A stretch of 64,000 bases of DNA, taken from Adiantum capillus-veneris (lineage: Eukaryota; Streptophyta; Polypodiopsida; Polypodiales; Pteridaceae). Positions 23,589 to 35,288 of this stretch are shown piece by piece (positions within the stretch are counted from its first letter, which is position 1; each line of letters begins with the position of its first letter). A program made the position numbers and the translations under genes. The stretch spans positions 64,097,469 to 64,161,468 of the forward strand of contig CM043963.1 in NCBI GenBank assembly GCA_014529385.2, in the 5' to 3' direction. The notes below the pieces were generated by a model. That model had not been told where the DNA came from. It did not search any database and worked only from the letters and a program-made list of their open reading frames with translations.

Positions 23589-26500
23589 CTAACTAGGTCG
23601 CATGATTATGGCATCGAAATTAAGGGAGATGAAGGAACCAGCGGACTGACCCAGGAGGAAAAGGGAAAGACAAAAGTGCTAAGTGTAGTCACCTTGGAGA
23701 AGGCATCAAAGCTAGAGGATACATTAGTGATGCCTATTGGGAAGAGGACCACAGAGGAAAAGGAAGGAAGAAGTGCCCCAGGTCCTAGTACGAAGAAAGG
23801 AAAGAGCCATGAAGGCGAGGATGTCAAGGCCAAGAGGAAAAGGAGAGCTCGTCGAAAGTTTCATGTTTCAGATTTTCCACTAGGGGATGGGCAATTAAGT
23901 TATGACTTGAAGGAGGACTTGACGAGAAGGAAGGAAAATGTTACTTTTGGGTAGCTTATATAGATGGTGCCTAAGCTAAAGCGACAATGGAAGAGGATGG
24001 TTAACCCAATGGAGAAAGAGCCAGAGAGAGGTTCAGTGAAGGTGTTGGCGTTGGATGAGCTACCAGACATTTTTCCAATAGTAGATGTGTGGCATAACAG
24101 AAAAAATCTGGGACAAGGTTATGTTGATGGCGGAGCCCAAATATGTGTCATAACACACTCATGCGTTGAGAAGATGGGTCTTACAGTGACTAAGGTGTTA
24201 GGCTTCCGGATTAGATTGGCAAACCATCAAAAAGTAAAATCTTTGGTTGTTGTAAAGAGCTTAGAAGTGGAGGCGTATGATGCAAAAGCAGTGGTTGATT
24301 TTCATGTGATTCCAGCGGGGTTGGGAGCATATCCTATCATACTGGGCAGACCATGGTTACGTGCAGTGGGTGCTGTTCAAGATTGGCGACGTGGTACTAT
24401 TAGCCTCTATGGAAAGACATGTGCCAAGAAGCTATAGAATATGGACACAAGGAAAGTATTGGAAGAGCCTTATGAAGATGAGGATGAGTCTAGTGATGAA
24501 GACTATTCCACAGTGACTGATGAGGACAGTGATAGTACTACCAGGTTGATGTTGCATTTCTTTTGATGGACAAAGAAATCCATGAGTCTGATTTAGTCGC
24601 ATTTGCAAATGAGGTTGAATATGAAAGTGAAGGGCCTTATGAAGTGATTGAAGGGCTGATGCAAACCAAGGTTGAATTGTGAAAGAAGCAGGAATTGATG
24701 ACACAAATGATCAGTGGAGACCTCTCAGCTATGGAGAAGGAGATATATTTGCACATGCTGGCTAGTTTTCTTGATTTGTTCATTACTTCGTATGAAGAGA
24801 TCAGAGGGTTCAAGGGCGAAGATATGCATATAGAGCTGAAAGAAGGTGCTAAGCCAGTGCGGCAAAGGCTAAGAAGGATGGGTCAAGAGCAGATGGAAGC
24901 CTTGAGGGAAGAGGTGGACAAGTTATTGAAGGCAAGGTTCATAGTCCCAGTGGAGACCACATAATGGGTGAGTCTAGTAGTAGTCAGTCCAAAGAAGGAT
25001 AGGAAGTGGAGGATTTGTGTAGATTTTAAACCCTTAAATGCAGCCACTAAGAAGAACCCATGTCCTCTTCCATTCATCGATCAGATCTTGGATTCAATGG
25101 CAGGTTATGAGAGGTACAGTGTGTGTGAGGTTTTCCAGGCTATTTTCAATTGAAGATTTCTCTTAAAGACAGAACAAAGACAACTTTCATTAAGCCATGG
25201 GGCTGCTATTGCTACACGGTATTGCCATTTGGGTCGTCAAATGGACCATCTTTCTATCAAGAGAGAGAAATTTGGGTATTGGCACCATTCATTGGTAGTT
25301 GTGTTAAAGCTTTTATGGACAACTTCTGTGTCTACAACAGTAGGGTTGAACACCATGAGAAGCTGCAGACGGTATTGGCTCGATATGATGAATGTGGAGG
25401 ACAACTAAATCCAAAGAAATGTCATTTGGCACAACCAAGGGTGAAGTTATTGGGCCATATGGTGTCAGAAAATGGCATTGAGGCTGATCCAAACAAGGTT
25501 AAGTCTATTATTCTTCTTCCATCACCTACGAGTACAAAGCAATTGGCAACCTTTATACACAAAGTGAAGTACATGGCGCGGTTTATTCCATTGTCTTCGC
25601 AACTCCTTTATCCATTACAGCAAGTGGAAAATCATGATCCATTGCAATGGGATGACAAGTGTGAAGAAGTGTTTCAAGAGGTGAAAGAAGTATTAGGGGG
25701 GTTGTCAGCCATGCAGGCTCCTGCTTGGGAGCAAGTGTTTTATGTAAATCCCTCAGTAGGGGATGATGCCATTGGAGCCATGCTATTGCAAAAGGGGAAG
25801 GGCAGCCATTATATGAGGCCAGTGTATTGTGCAAGCCGAGTGATGTTGGTAGCAGAGAGAAAATTCTCAAAAGTAGAGCTAGTGATGGCCAATGTAATAT
25901 TTGCTTGTCAACGATTTCGTCATTACTTGCTACCACGACCTTTTGTTTTCTTGATGAGTTATGCCTTTTTGACACAATTAATTAATGGCACTAACATGTC
26001 AAATGTGGTCAAGAAATGGGTAATTGAGCTGCAAGAGTTTGAGTTCTCTTTTTTAGTGGAAGACAGCACAAGAGCTACACTAGCCAATTTGTTGACCTAC
26101 AAAAAGAATCCCCTCCTTGTTAAGGAAGAGGTGGTGAGAAAGGTAGTTGAAGAAGTTCCATAGATCAGCAATGCAAATGTGTTGTTCTTTTATGGCTCAT
26201 ACAGAAAGAGCCATGATGCGGCTTCAGGGGGTATAGCACTCTATGATCCAAAGGGGAAGCTAGTATGCAAGAGAGGGTTCAAATTGGATGCGCATAGTAA
26301 CAATGAGGCTAAATATGCTACGTTGGAAGCCAGATTACACATTTGTTTGAAGCATGGGATTAGAAGGCTGAGCATAAAAGGAGATGCCTTGTTAGTGGTG
26401 AAGCAAGTGTTGGGTGTGTGGAAGAGCAAGAACACCTCATTGAAGGAAATCTGTTTCAGAATTAAAGGTCTGTTAAAAAAGTTTGAATCACGTAGCATCA

Positions 26501-27990
26501 AACACATTGAACGTGCTCTAAATGGAGAGGCACATGAAGTAGCTCAAAGCATGCTTGGGGAGCTATTTGTGTTGAGAACCAATTTACCTCTTTATCATGG
26601 CCGGGAAAGTTTGGCTCAAGAAGAGGAGTTTTTGCTAATAGGAATCATTCCAAAGGACATTCAAAAGTCTAAGAAGTATGGTTTTGTGCGTAGAGCGTAC
26701 AAGTACAAATTGATTGGTTATGTCTTGTACATGAAAGGGGCTGATGTCATGTTGAGACGTGGACCTTGGTGGGAGGAGCTTTATAGAGTGTTGGAAGAGA
26801 ATCATGAAGGCGCATGTGGTGGCCATTTTGCTCTAAAGATCACCTTGCATAAGATCTTGCAAGAGGGGTATGTATGGCCTAGTTTTCACAAGGATGTTCA
26901 CCATTGGTGTAGGTCTTGCAATAGGTGTCAAGAATTTGGGAAGAGAGTGTTGAAGCCAGAGTTACGAAAAACCATTATGGCGTTTGATGTGTTTGAAAAG
27001 TGGGGGATTGATGCAATAGGCCCATTACCTATCACAAGCAGAGGCAAAAGCTATATTTTGAGTGCAGTGGACTATCTCTCTAGATGGGTAGAGGCTATAG
27101 CACTAAAAAAAATCACTGCAAAGGATGTGGAAAAATTTGTGTACGATGAAATATGTTGCAAGTTTGGGGTGCCACTAGAGCTACTTTCAGATAAGGGACC
27201 AAAATTTAGAGCTAAACTGCTAGACTTTTTATGCGCAAAGATGAAGATTAGGCACCAGCATACCACTCCTTATTACCCGCAGTGTAATGGCTTAAATGAA
27301 AGACTCAATGCTGACTTGGTACAAATTCTTTCAAAGGTGACAGAGCACCAAGGAAAGAATTAGGATTTGGAATTTCCTAGTGCATTATGGGCTTGTCGTA
27401 CTTCAGTGAAGACAGGTACATGGTTTACTCCATTTCATTTGGTATATGGAAAGGAAGCACTATTGACTGTGGAGGTAGAGTTGCCTGCTTGCCTGCAGTC
27501 ATTGCTTGCAGTCAAGATGCTAGAGAAGTTTCTTGGGCCGCCTAGTGATGCATTAAAAGAGAGGCTCTTACAATTACAAGAGGTTCAACTGGATAGGATG
27601 AGTGCATTGGAACATTATGGGCAAATGCAGGATAAGGCTTTGGCAAAGATAAATGAAAAGGTCAAAAGTAAGGTTATTACGAAACATGACTTGGTTTTGA
27701 ACTACAACAGTAAGCTGGACAACACCTTCCAAAAGAAATTTCAAATAAGGTGGGAAGGCCCTTTCAAGGTAGTGGAGTGTTTTTCGAATGGTACATATCA
27801 GTTGGCTAACCTGGATGGTATTTTACATAAGTCAAGGTTAAATAAATTGCATCTTAAATTATATCATGCCTGGTTAATGATGGTGGAGCAAGATGAGCTG
27901 TCTGTGGAGCAAGTAACGTATGTGAGGGATGAGGAGACCTGTGACGCTGCGAGTCTGATATCTCTTTTTGCTACTGCTGATCATGAATGA
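23589..27990 (+). pseudogene. pol: GyA1 pol polyprotein, broken
   Basis: Domains in order: protease with VDGGAQICVIT (about 24123-24155) and ILGRPWL; RT with VVSPKKDRKWRICVDF; first RNase H with YVNPSVGDDAIGAMLL and VAERKFSKVE; second RNase H-like domain (26.19-26.56 kb) with HSNNEAKYATLEARL; integrase with zinc-finger HKDVHHWCRSCNRC, then DAIGP, LSDKGP and NGLNERL giving the D, D, E triad; then WEGPFKVVE. Stops occur at 23952-23954, 24435-24437, 26161-26163 and 27361-27363, with frameshifts near 24541 and 25130. The RT catalytic motif reads FMDN where GyA2 has FMDD, so one catalytic aspartate is lost. In the second RNase H the key Glu of 'EAEY' is Lys, although the Glu of NNEA is kept. Confidence 0.92.
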
Positions 27991-28000
27991 TCTAGCAGGC

Positions 28001-28018
28001 TAGGGGATGGGAAAACTA
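28001..28018 (+). other. GyA1 polypurine tract
   Basis: AGGGGATGGGAAAACTA directly before the 3' LTR TG. It serves as primer for plus-strand DNA synthesis. Confidence 0.8.
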
Positions 28019-29163
28019 TGTTAGGAGTTTTTTGGAGCAAGGTATTGTACATATGTATACACACATGCATGGTGCATCAAATAAAGGATTGCCCATTTTC
28101 CAGAGCCAGGTGGTTGCGTGGGGCCCACATGTGTACAAGTAGGACAGCATGTACATAGTGCATCGATTTTCACAATCACCAGTACCAGTGTGTTTTTTCT
28201 ATAATAATGAGGAGTTGGTAGCGGGTAAAACTTCTCGAGGAAGCTATCCGTGGGCCGACGATATGAGGTAAGCAGGTGCGTCAGATGGCATCTAGAGTGG
28301 CATCAGGAGGTCGAATGGGGTCAATACTTACACGTGGATAAGTACGGACACAACATGGGTGTTTTCTTGTGATAATTATGCAAAAGGTCATCATGAGGAC
28401 CATCTTTTGGGGCTAGTTCACGTGATTACGGGATGCATTATTGGAAAAATTTGAGTGCCAGGTGTGCGGATGGATGCAGCAGGGTGACAACTATGCACTG
28501 CGAGGCCACTTTTTGGCCTGTTCGGGGTCCGTTTGAGGTCAACTAAAAGGCCAAAGGTGCCCAAGTAATAAATCTAAGTGTGGGAACTGAAAAACCTGAG
28601 AGAAGACCAGAAGAAACGTGGAGAGAAGAGGAGGAATAGCCGCAACTATGTTTTTGCTGTTTTTGGAGCCTGTTTTGGCCATAAACTGCTCATCCAAGGT
28701 CGGATTTGAGCACTTTGACATTGTAGACTGGGGTTTTGGGCCATTCTGGAAGCATTGGCACTGTCCATTTTGCCAAATTCCTCACTATTTTTCTTCTATT
28801 TTGGGTGTGTAAGTTCCTCCTATGAGCGAAGCTTTTGCTCCAATTTGTGATTGTATCTGGCATATTTTACCCATATTGTGTGAGCTATTTGCCCCATTGG
28901 TGTTGGCCCAAGATCAATTGTATCTAAACATAAAAAATTCTCCTCTTTTCAAATGAGTTTTTTGGGTGTGTGTGTGTCTCTCTCTGTGTGTGTGGAGTGG
29001 GCAAATGGATAGTCTCTCTCCTGTCACTCCATCAGTGTGTTCCCTATCTTGGCCAGGTGGGTTGTGTAAGCCGAGTGGTGGCCCATAGTGTGTGTGTGTA
29101 TTATCCCAAGAGTGTGTGTCGGGTCATTATAGAGGCATTGTGTGTGTTTCCATCCCGCTCACA
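28019..29163 (+). repeat. GyA1 3' LTR
   Basis: 1145 bp, same ends as the 5' LTR, followed by TTGG and then the remainder of the Cop1 primer site. Confidence 0.92.
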
Positions 29164-29176
29164 TTGGTGTTAGAGC
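29164..29176 (+). other. Cop1 primer-binding site, right half
   Basis: TTGGTGTTAGAGC resembles the initiator-Met primer site TTGGTATCAGAGC usual in plant copia elements. GyA1 split it after TTGG. The equivalent left part is at 20460-20464. Confidence 0.75.
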
Positions 29177-29524
29177 ATGTTGCATCCTTTCAAACATAGT
29201 CGCCTGTATCGCTAGCACACGCATGCTCACTTTCTCAAATTTCAGTGATCTTTGGTGAGCATCAACAAGTTGATAAATACTTTGAGAAAGCTTGCAGAGC
29301 TTGTTCTGCTAAGATTTTTAATTGGAGATCATTTCGGCCTCCGTTTTCACTACAAGCAGTACTACGTAGGCAATTTTGTCCTTTTGTGTAGAATTTTTGT
29401 CAGTGTTGTTTTTTGCATCAGGTCCCTTATAAACTTCTTCAAGTTGTGCTATATATTATGTATTAGTCCTGCTTCATTTCTCCTCTTTTTGGACAGGTTT
29501 TCATATCAAGTGCAGACATTCCCC

Positions 29525-30440
29525 ATGGCAAACAACAACACGGTTGTGTTCAAGATGTTTGTTGTTGAGGATAAATTGGACGGGGACAATTACCCAATGT
29601 AGGCTTACATGATGCAACATGTTCTTGTGTCAAAGAGAGTTTGGAATGTTTTGCAGGGCATTGATGTGCTTCCTACTTCTGCATATACAAGCAATGATGA
29701 GGATGTTGTAGGTTTTGGTGGCACGATTGTTGCTGCTAGATCTATTTTGCCTACGGCTCAGCATGCTCATTAGGATGTAAGAGATGCACATGCTCATGCA
29801 TTGATTGCATTATATGTGAAGCGCACTACTACTCCTCACATTTGTTCAACTAAATCTGCACAACACTCTTGGGATATTTTGGCTCATCTTTATGCAAGCC
29901 GCAATAAAGTTAAAATTGTATTGTTGCGTGAAGAGCTTGAATTGAAGATTATGCATGAGGAGGATGACATGGAAACTTTCCTTGCTGGTATATAGGATAT
30001 TAATGAGAAACGTATTTTTGTAGGCAAAGTCATTTTTGACAGTTCCCTTGTGCACACTATTCTTGTGATGCTTTGCTAGATCTTACTAGACTTTTGCTAG
30101 TACTTGGAGACTTATGACCCAACAAATTCCTGATGTTGTTAATTTTTATGCATTATGAACATTATTGTTACAAGAGTCACTTTCAACAAAGAAGGGGGAG
30201 CGCTAAACAACATGCACTTGAGCAGGCTTTTGTTGTTGCTCAATGAAAAACTGGTAACATCATTGTGGCCACTTTTGATTCTTCTGCGAGTGGAAAATCA
30301 CCTATTCCTAATGCTTCTTTTGGTAGCACTTTGTTTGGAAATTCTAGTGGAAAAAGGGCAAAAAGAAGATGCATTGCCATTATTGTAAAGTTAATGATCA
30401 CTTGATCAAGCAATGTCAAAATTGAAGGCAAAAGAGGCCA
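29525..30440 (+). pseudogene. gag: Cop1 gag
   Basis: It starts MANNNTVVFKMFVVEDKLDG, with the 'L-G-NYP-W' type N-terminus of copia gag (here the Trp position is a stop). The middle reads HSWDILAHLYASRNKVKIVL and LREELELKIMHEEDDM, typical of the copia gag (UBN2-type) domain. A zinc knuckle CHYCKVNDHLIKQC lies near 30370-30411. Stops after NYPM, in QHAH-DVRD and after LAGI, plus frameshifts after 30060, disable it. Confidence 0.85.
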
Positions 30441-30524
30441 AGAAGAAAAAGACTGGTTCCACTACAAGTGCAACAATTGTATTGAATTTTCTGTGAAAGG
30501 AGATTGAAATATTGGATGTAGATG

Positions 30525-30865
30525 TAGAATGGTCTTTTAGTGTAGAATGCACTTATGATCCTTCTGTCCGTGATGCATGTATGTTAATTGTTATAGATTC
30601 TCATGTGCGGTACTTTGATAGTAGTGCTACAAAGCACATTACCTCTCATCGTGATGTTTGTGGGCCAATGCAAACACCATCCTTGGGCAATTACCTCTAC
30701 TTTGTGACTTTGATTGATGATTACTAGAGGCATGCATAGGTGTATCCGCTTAAAGCTAAGTCCAAAGTGTTTATGTGCTTCATACAAATTTAGGCTATGG
30801 CTGAAAATGTCTCTAAATGTACTATGGGCACCCTTTGTTCAAATTGAGGGGGGGAGTATGTCTCA
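30525..30865 (+). pseudogene. pol: Cop1 protease remnant and integrase core start
   Basis: YFDSSATKHITSHRDV is the copia protease active-site region (D-S-G with G changed to S). It runs directly into GPMQTPSLGNYLYFVTLIDDY, the beginning of the integrase core. The pre-integrase zinc-binding segment normally between them is absent, so there is an internal deletion. The core continues through VYPLKAKSKVFM to NGGEYVS, where the antisense insertion begins. Several stops are present. Confidence 0.85.
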
Positions 30866-31390
30866 TGAGACTAGCCCAGTGACTAGCTAGCTGAGGGTTT
30901 TTAAGAAGATATGGGAAAAGCCTCCTAACTCACACACGCCTATGTACAGTGAAATGGTAGGGATAGCCATAGCGTTTGGGTGAATTTGGTAGGGTGGATT
31001 AACTTACTATGGCAATTATGGAGAGCCGAAAAACGGCTATCATTAGCCCTCCCCCAGGATGATGGTATATTCATGTACCATCATAGAGCATCTTTTCCAA
31101 AGAGAGTGCTTCAGAGTCCTTGACGAGATCTTCATTGTTTGGCCCCTCAAAATTTTGGCTGGAGTTACACTCATGCTTCATGTAACAATACTTACATGAG
31201 ACAACGGCCTTTGGACAGATCTTTGGTAGATCCTTTGGTAGAAGGCGACTCAAATAGGGCTTCAAGCGATACCCGTTTACCTTCCTGGAGTGCTCTTTAC
31301 CATTCAAGTCCATAAGCTGATAGTAACGCTGAAAGGAAAAATAGGTCATTTATAGAGATGGCACGAGGTATGGTCAAGAGTCAAGATTTT
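30866..31390 (-). mobile_element. Antisense gypsy 3'-end fragment inside Cop1
   Basis: The minus strand encodes 92 codons (31071-31349) containing YYQLMDLNGKEHSRKVNGYR and LKPYLSRL, which resembles the C-terminus of gypsy pol after the GPY/F module. It is followed by a stop, a purine tract (CTGGGGGAGGGCTAA) and a probable LTR start TGATAGCCGTTTTTCGGCT. It sits between NGGEYVS of Cop1 integrase and its continuation near 31390. Edges are approximate. It is unlike GyA or GyB at this end and represents another gypsy family. Confidence 0.6.
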
Positions 31391-31755
31391 CCACATTTTT
31401 TTTGATTTGACGTCATTATTTGTGCTATTTATATACTTAATAATTGTCCTATGAAACTTTTGTCATCTATGACTCCTTATGAAGCAAGGCATGATAGAAA
31501 GCCATCTATTAATCCCATGCACGTTTTTGGTTGTTTGCCTTATGCTTTGGTGCCACAAACGCGACCCAAAAAATTCGATGAAATGCTTTCAAATGTGTGT
31601 TTATTGGTTAGAATGTTGAAATGGTTACAGGTTGTATCATCTACTGAAATATTGAAATGTTGAAAGAAAAGGTTACATGTTGTATCATCTGCCAAAAACA
31701 TTTATCTTGGTTTCACACAAGATGTTGTGTTTCAGGAAGATTTTGTTCAGCACGT
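31391..31755 (+). pseudogene. pol: Cop1 integrase C-terminal part
   Basis: It resumes with AIYILNNCPMKLLSSMTPYE and HVFGCLPYALVPQ, a classic copia integrase tail (CPTK-L-TPYE-W type). It then reads, frameshifted, to FTQDVVFQED, the last conserved block before the linker to RT. GyA2 interrupts it at 31755. Confidence 0.85.
31752..31755. repeat. Left target-site duplication of GyA2
   Basis: ACGT, repeated at 40477-40480 on the other side of GyA2. Confidence 0.8.
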
Positions 31756-32908
31756 TGTGAGCGGGATGAAAACACACACAGCGCCTCTATAACGACCCGA
31801 CACACACTCTTGGGAAGATACACACACACACACTATGGGGCACCACTCGGCTTACACAACACACCTGGCCGAGACAGGGAACACACCTCTAGAGTGAGAG
31901 GAGAGAGACTATCCACTTGTCCACTCCACACAGACACACACACACACACACACACACACACCCCCAAAAAACTCAGCTCAAAAGAGGAGAATTTCTGATG
32001 TTTAGATACAAATGAGCTTGGGCCAACACCAATGGGGCAAACAGCTCACACAATATGGGTAAAAGATACCAGATACAATCACAAATTGGAGAAGAAACTT
32101 CGCCCATAGGAGAAACTTACACAGAAAAACAGCAGGAAAAGAGTGAGGAATTTGGCAAAATGGACAGCACCATCGCGTCCGGAACGGCCCAAAACCCCAG
32201 TCTACAATGTCAAAGTGCTCAAATCCGACCTCAGATGAGCAGTTTACGGCCAAAACAGGCTCCAAAAACCCAAAAAACACACCTGCGGCTGTTCCTCCTC
32301 TCTTCTCCACGTTTTTTCTGGTCTTCTCTCTGTTTTTTCAGTTCCCACACTTAGATTTTTTAGTTGGGCACCCTTGGCCTTTTAGATGACCTCAAACGGA
32401 CCCCGAACATGCCAAAAACTGACCTCGCAGTGCATAGTTGTCACCTTTTTGCATCATTCGCACACCTGGCACTCAGCTTTTTTCCAATAATGCATCTCGC
32501 CACCACGTGAAGTGGCCCCAAAAAGTGGTCCTAATGATGACCTTTCTGCATAACTCTCACAAGAAAACACCCACGTTGTGTCCGTCCTCATCCGCGTGCA
32601 AATATTGACCTCGTTCGCCCTCCTAACGCCACTAGATGCCATCTGACGCACCTGCTGACCTCACGTCGTCGGCCCACGGATAGCTTCCTCGAGAAGTTTT
32701 ACGCACTACCAACTTCACTTTATTGTAGAAAAAACACACTGGTACTAGTATCGGTGAAAATCGATGCACTATGTACATGCTATCCTACCTGTACACATGT
32801 GGGCCCCACGTAACCACCTGGCTCTGGAAAATGGACAATTCTTCATTTGATGCACCATGCATGTATATGTACATATGCGCAATCCCTTGCTCCAAAAAAC
32901 TCCTGACA
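31756..32908 (-). repeat. GyA2 3' LTR
   Basis: 1153 bp, plus-strand ends TGTGAGCGGG and CTCCTGACA. It contains an AC-rich segment near 31932-31961. The polypurine tract lies on its right (complement of 32909-32925, AGGGGATGGGCAAATTA). Confidence 0.93.
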
Positions 32909-32936
32909 TAATTTGCCCATCCCCTAGCCTGCTAGA

Positions 32937-34712
32937 TCATTCATGATCAGCAGCAGCAAAAAGAGATATGAGACTCGCCGCATCACAGGTCTCCTCATCC
33001 TTCACCAACATTGCTTGCTCCACAGACAGCTCATCTTGCTCCACCATCATCAATCTAGCATGATACAATTTAAGACGCAATCCATTTACCCTTGACTTAT
33101 GTAGAACACCATCCAGGTTAGCCAGCTGATATGTGCCATTTGGAAAACACTCCACTACCTTGAAAGGGCCTTCCCACTTAATTTGAAACTTCTTTTGGAA
33201 GGTGTTTTCCAGCTTACTGTTGTAGCGCAAAACCAAGTCATGTTTCTTGATACCCTTACTTTTGACCTTTTCATTTATCTTTGCCAAAGCCTTATCCTGC
33301 ATCTGCCCATAATGCTCCAATGCGCTCATCCTATCCAACTGGACCTCTTGTAACTGCAAGAGCCTCTCTTTGAATGCATCACTAGGCGACCCAAGCAACT
33401 TTTCTAACATCTTGACCGCAGGCAACTCTACCTCCACAGGCAATAGTGCTTCCTTTCCATACACCAAATGAAATGGAGTAAATCCTGTCCCTGTCTTCAC
33501 CGAAGTACGGTAAGCCCATAATGCACTAGGCAATTCCAAATCCCAATTCTTTCCTTGGTGCTCTGTCACCTTAGAAAGAATTTGTACCAAGTCACCATTG
33601 AATCTTTCATTTAAGCCATTACACTGCGGGTAATAAGGAGTAGTATGCTGGTGCCTAATCTTCATCTTTGTGCATAAGAAGTCTAGCAGTTTAGCTCTAA
33701 ATCCTGGCCCCTTATCTGAAAGTAGCTCTAATGGCACCCGAAACTTGCAACATATTTCATCATACACAAATTTTGCCACATCCTTTGCAGTGATCTGTTT
33801 TACTGCTATAGCCTCTGCCCATCTAGAAAGATAGTCCACTGCCGTCAAGATGTAGCTTTTGCCCCTGCTTGTGATAGGTAACGGGCCTATTGCATCAATC
33901 CCCCACTTTTCAAACACATCAAACGCCATAATGGTTTTTCGTAGCTCTGGCTTCAACACTCTGTTCCCAAATGCTTGACATCTATTGCAAGACCTACACC
34001 AATGGTGAACATCCTTGTGCAAACTAGGCCATACATACCCCTCTTGCAAAATCTTATGCAAGGTGATCTTTAGAGCAAAATGGCCACCACATGCGCCTTC
34101 ATGATTCTCTTCCAACACTCTGTAAAGCTCCTCCTGCCAAGGTACACGTCTCAACACGAGATCAGCCCCTTTCATGTATAAGACATCACCAATCAATTTG
34201 TACCTGTATGCTCTACGCACAAAGCCATACTTCTTAGACTTCTGAATCTCCTTTGGAATGATTCCTGTTAGCAAAAACTCCTCTTCTTGAGCCAAACTTT
34301 CCCGGCCATGATAAAGAGGTAAAGTGGTCCTCAACACGAATAGCTCCCCAATCATGCCTTGAGCTGCTTCATGTGCCTCTCCATTTAGAGCACGTTCAAT
34401 GTGTCTGATGCTCCATGCTTCAAACTTTTTTAACAGGCCTTTAATTCTAAAGCACATTTCCTTCAATGAGGTGTTCTTGCTCTTCCACACACCCAGCACT
34501 TGCTTCACCACTAACAAGGCATCACCTTTTATGCTCAACCTTCGAACCCCATGCTTCAAACAAATGTGTAATCCGGCTTCCAATGTAGCATATTCAGCCT
34601 CATTGTTACTATGCGCATCCAATTTGAACCCTCTCTTGCATACTAGCTTCCCCTCTGGATCATAAAGTGCTATACCCCCTGAAGCTGCATCGTGGCTCTG
34701 CATCGTGGCTCT
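32937..34712 (-). pseudogene. pol: GyA2 pol part 2: second RNase H and integrase
   Basis: A long open minus frame covers the Tat-type second RNase H (HSNNEAEYATLEAGLHICLK; HIERALNGEAHEAA), the integrase zinc finger (HKDVHHWCRSCNRC) and the catalytic core with DAIGPLPITSRGKSY, LSDKGPGF and NGLNERFNGDL (D, D, E). The tail WEGPFKVVECFPNGTYQL follows. This section appears intact. At its upstream end a 13-bp tandem duplication (GAGCCACGATGCA twice, complement of about 34687-34712) shifts the frame relative to the preceding VLFFDGSYRKSHDA. Confidence 0.92.
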
Positions 34713-35288
34713 TTCTGTATGAACCATCAAAGAACAACACATGTGCATTGCTGATCTGTGGCACTTCTTCAACTACCTTTCTCACCACCTCTTCCTTAAC
34801 AATAAGGGGATTCTCCTTGTAGGTCAACAAATCAGCTAGGGTAGCCCTTGTACTATCTTCCACTAGAAAAGAGAACTCAAACTCTTGCAGCTCAATTACC
34901 CATTCCTTCACCACATTTGACATGTTAGTACCATTAATTAACTGTGGCAAAAAGGCATAACTAGTCAAGAAAACAAAAGGCCGTGGTAGCAAGTAATGAC
35001 GAAATCGTCGACAAGCAAATATTACACTGGCCTCATATAATGGCTGCCCTTCCCCTTTTGCAATAGCATGGCTCCAATGGCATCATCCCCTACTGATGGA
35101 TTTACATAAAAAACTTTCTCCCAATCAGGAGCCTGCATGGCTGGCAACCCCCTTAACACCTCTTTCACCTCTTGAAACACTTCTTCACACTTGTCATCCC
35201 ATTGCAATGGATCATGCTTTGCCACTTGCTGTAATGGATAAAGAAGCTGCGAAGACAATGGAATAAACCGTGCCATGGAATAAACCAT
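34687..35288 (-). pseudogene. pol: GyA2 pol: first RNase H region, disrupted
   Basis: Two minus frames (35022-35288 and 34660-34992) cover YPLQQVAKHDPLQWDD, YVNPSVGDDAIGAMLL and FVFLTSYAFLPQLINGTN. Compared with GyA1, about 70 bp are missing between two short GGCCA-TGTA repeats near 35030. This removes CASRVMLVAERKFSKVE, which carries the expected catalytic Glu of the first RNase H, and shifts the frame. The enzyme's RNA-removal function would be lost from this domain. Confidence 0.85.

Larger units (their letters stand above)
20465..29163 (+). mobile_element. GyA1, Ty3/gypsy (Tat-like) retrotransposon
   Basis: Complete plus-strand element with LTRs 20465-21603 and 28019-29163 (TGTTAGGAG to CCGCTCACA). 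It is flanked by TTGG at 20461-20464 and 29164-29167, a 4-bp target duplication. Order: LTR, primer site, 1-kb leader, gag, protease, RT, RNase H, a second RNase H-like domain, integrase with a GPF-type tail, purine tract, LTR. Two RNase H-like domains in this order are characteristic of the Tat lineage of plant gypsy elements. The interior has at least five stops and two frameshifts, and the RT active site is mutated. It shares nearly all its sequence with GyA2. Confidence 0.93.

Noticed and set aside
34399-34665. Plus frames opposite GyA pol (also at 26.2-26.5, 37.0-37.3 and 37.7-38.2 kb) as genes
   Set aside because: They are shadows antisense to pol and gag, and both GyA copies show them only because the coding strand is conserved.
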